This document shows positions 63,100 to 64,000 of a DNA stretch of 64,000 nucleotides, piece by piece. Both the position numbers and the translations under genes were made by a program. A model generated the notes under the pieces. That model did not search any database, had not been told where the DNA came from, and saw nothing but the letters and a program-made list of their open reading frames with translations. Position 1 is the first letter of the stretch. Each line of letters starts with the position of its first letter. This DNA is from Clusia tigrina (lineage: Eukaryota; Arthropoda; Insecta; Diptera; Clusiidae), in NCBI GenBank assembly GCA_920105625.2, contig OV050030.1:249581889-249645888 (forward strand), written 5' to 3'.

Positions 63100-64000
63100 G
63101 ATCAAAGCTATGCTACCCTTGAGTCCCAAATCAAACAATGATAAAACTTCAAATAGCTCTAACTTCTATACGGTACGTCCCACATCTATCAAAGTTTGCA
63201 ACATACAAATGCTTGTAACTTTTTACGGGAGCGTCATAAAACCTTGAAATTTTGTAACAATAAAGTACTCGAGCCTCTTGTCAATTTAAGCTATCGCTCA
63301 AAGCTATGCTACCCTTGAGTCCTAAATCAAACACTGATAAAACTTCGAATGGCCCTAACTTCTATACGGTACTTCCCACATCTATCAAAGTTTGCAACAT
63401 ACAAATGCTTGTAACTTTTTACTGGAGCGTCATAAAACCTTGAAATTTTGTAACAATAAAGTACTCGAGCCTCTTGTCAATTTAAGCTATCGCTCAAAGC
63501 TTTGCTACCCTTGAGTCCCAAATCAAACACTGATAAAACTTCAAATGGCCCTAACTTCTATACGGTACGTCCTACATCTATCAAAGTTTGCAACATACAA
63601 ATGCTTGTAACTTTTTACTGGAGCGTCAAAAGACCTTGAAATTTTGTAACAATAAAGTACTCGAGTCTCTTGTCAATTTAAGCTATCGCTCACAGCTATG
63701 CTACCCTTGAGTCCCAAATCAAACACTGATAAAACTTCAAATGGCCCTAACTTCTATGCGGTACGTCCTACATCTAGCAAAGTTTGCAACATGCAAATGC
63801 TTGTAACTTTTTACTGGAGCGTCATAAAACCTTGAAATTTTGTAACAATAAAGTACTCGAGCCTCTTGTCAATTTAAGTTATCGCTCAAAGCTATGCTAC
63901 CCTTGAGTTCCAAATCAAACACTGATAAAACTTCAAATGGCACTAACTTCTATACGTTACGTCCTACACCTATCAAAGGTTGCAACATACAAATGCTTGT
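63100..64000 (+). repeat. 5-monomer HOR, copy 2 (cut by the window end)
   Basis: About 900 of 980 bp are present and appear identical by eye to copy 1 after the first monomer boundary. The unit may continue beyond the window, so the copy number is unknown. It is probably the youngest amplification in view. Confidence 0.9.

Larger units (their letters stand above)
1..64000 (+). repeat. 196-bp tandem satellite array, about 327 monomers, filling the window
   Basis: The same unit recurs without interruption from the first to the last base. Taking the motif AAATGCTTGTAAC as monomer start, it falls at 5, 201, 396 and 590, giving unit lengths of 196, 195 and 194 bp; the short ones are explained by 1- and 2-bp deletions. 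The consensus has 73 G+C of 196 (37%), with 47 C and 26 G on this strand. All copies read in the same direction; I saw no inverted copy and no inserted foreign DNA. Both edges are inside the array, so its true size is unknown. An array like this is typical of eukaryotic heterochromatin, often centromeric or pericentromeric. I do not recognise the family. Location and function are inference; the tandem structure is seen directly. Confidence 0.99.

Noticed and set aside
1..64000. CRISPR array
   Set aside because: The repeats have no distinct spacers; the whole 196 bp is repeated, and no cas gene is present.
1..64000. CENP-B box in the monomer
   Set aside because: I tested the CGGG (in TTTTTACGGGAGCG variants) and TTCG (in ACTTCGAATGG variants) contexts. 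Neither has the required TTCG, central A and CGGG at the right spacing on either strand.
1..64000. A ribosomal spacer or 5S rRNA tandem unit
   Set aside because: No rRNA or 5S-like internal promoter sequence is visible in the 196-bp monomer, and no unit contains anything other than the satellite.

Overview
The whole 64 kb window is one uninterrupted head-to-tail satellite DNA array. The basic unit is a 196-bp monomer of about 37% G+C. Roughly 327 copies fit in the window, all in the same orientation, and both window edges lie inside the array. I see no gene, RNA gene, transposon, retrotransposon fragment or unique spacer anywhere. Every open reading frame is short (81 codons or fewer) and is a by-product of the repeat: 196 is not a multiple of three, so each monomer shifts the reading frame by one.

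An array of this size, with megabase-style tandem structure and higher-order repeats (HORs), points to a eukaryotic nuclear chromosome, most likely pericentromeric, centromeric or another heterochromatic block. I do not recognise the monomer as a named satellite family. CpG is not strongly depleted (five per monomer), which argues mildly against a vertebrate and fits a plant or invertebrate, but this is inference only. Centromere function cannot be read from the sequence. No CENP-B-box-like motif was found, but a short dyad symmetry recurs at each monomer junction.

Layout by higher-order blocks, with shifts measured from diagnostic variants: A (1-5,040), a ~15-monomer unit of 2,935 bp, two copies. 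B (4,330-16,285), a ~27-monomer shift of 5,285 bp, then a 10-monomer re-duplication (1,959 bp) and a returned segment. C (16,286-18,540), transitional monomers with distant relatives at 31.9-33.9 kb and 39.4-40.3 kb. D (18,541-26,350), a 20-monomer unit of 3,905 bp, two copies, followed by shuffled D-type monomers to ~29.8 kb. E (29,790-32,915), an 8-monomer unit of 1,561 bp, two copies. F (32,530-37,170), a 14-monomer unit of 2,742 bp containing a 4-monomer duplication. G (37,010-58,085), a ~32-monomer unit of about 6.26 kb, three copies, the third carrying a 12-monomer internal duplication and a 3-monomer loss. H (56,820-64,000), recent 7-, 11- and 5-monomer duplications running off the window end.

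Almost all copy-to-copy shifts are close to whole multiples of 196 bp, the expected signature of in-register unequal exchange. The small remainders are explained by shared micro-deletions, which act as lineage markers. The most interesting content is this nested amplification history and the unidentified satellite family itself. Coordinates of HOR boundaries were found by eye from variant positions and are uncertain by tens of bases, sometimes by up to one monomer.
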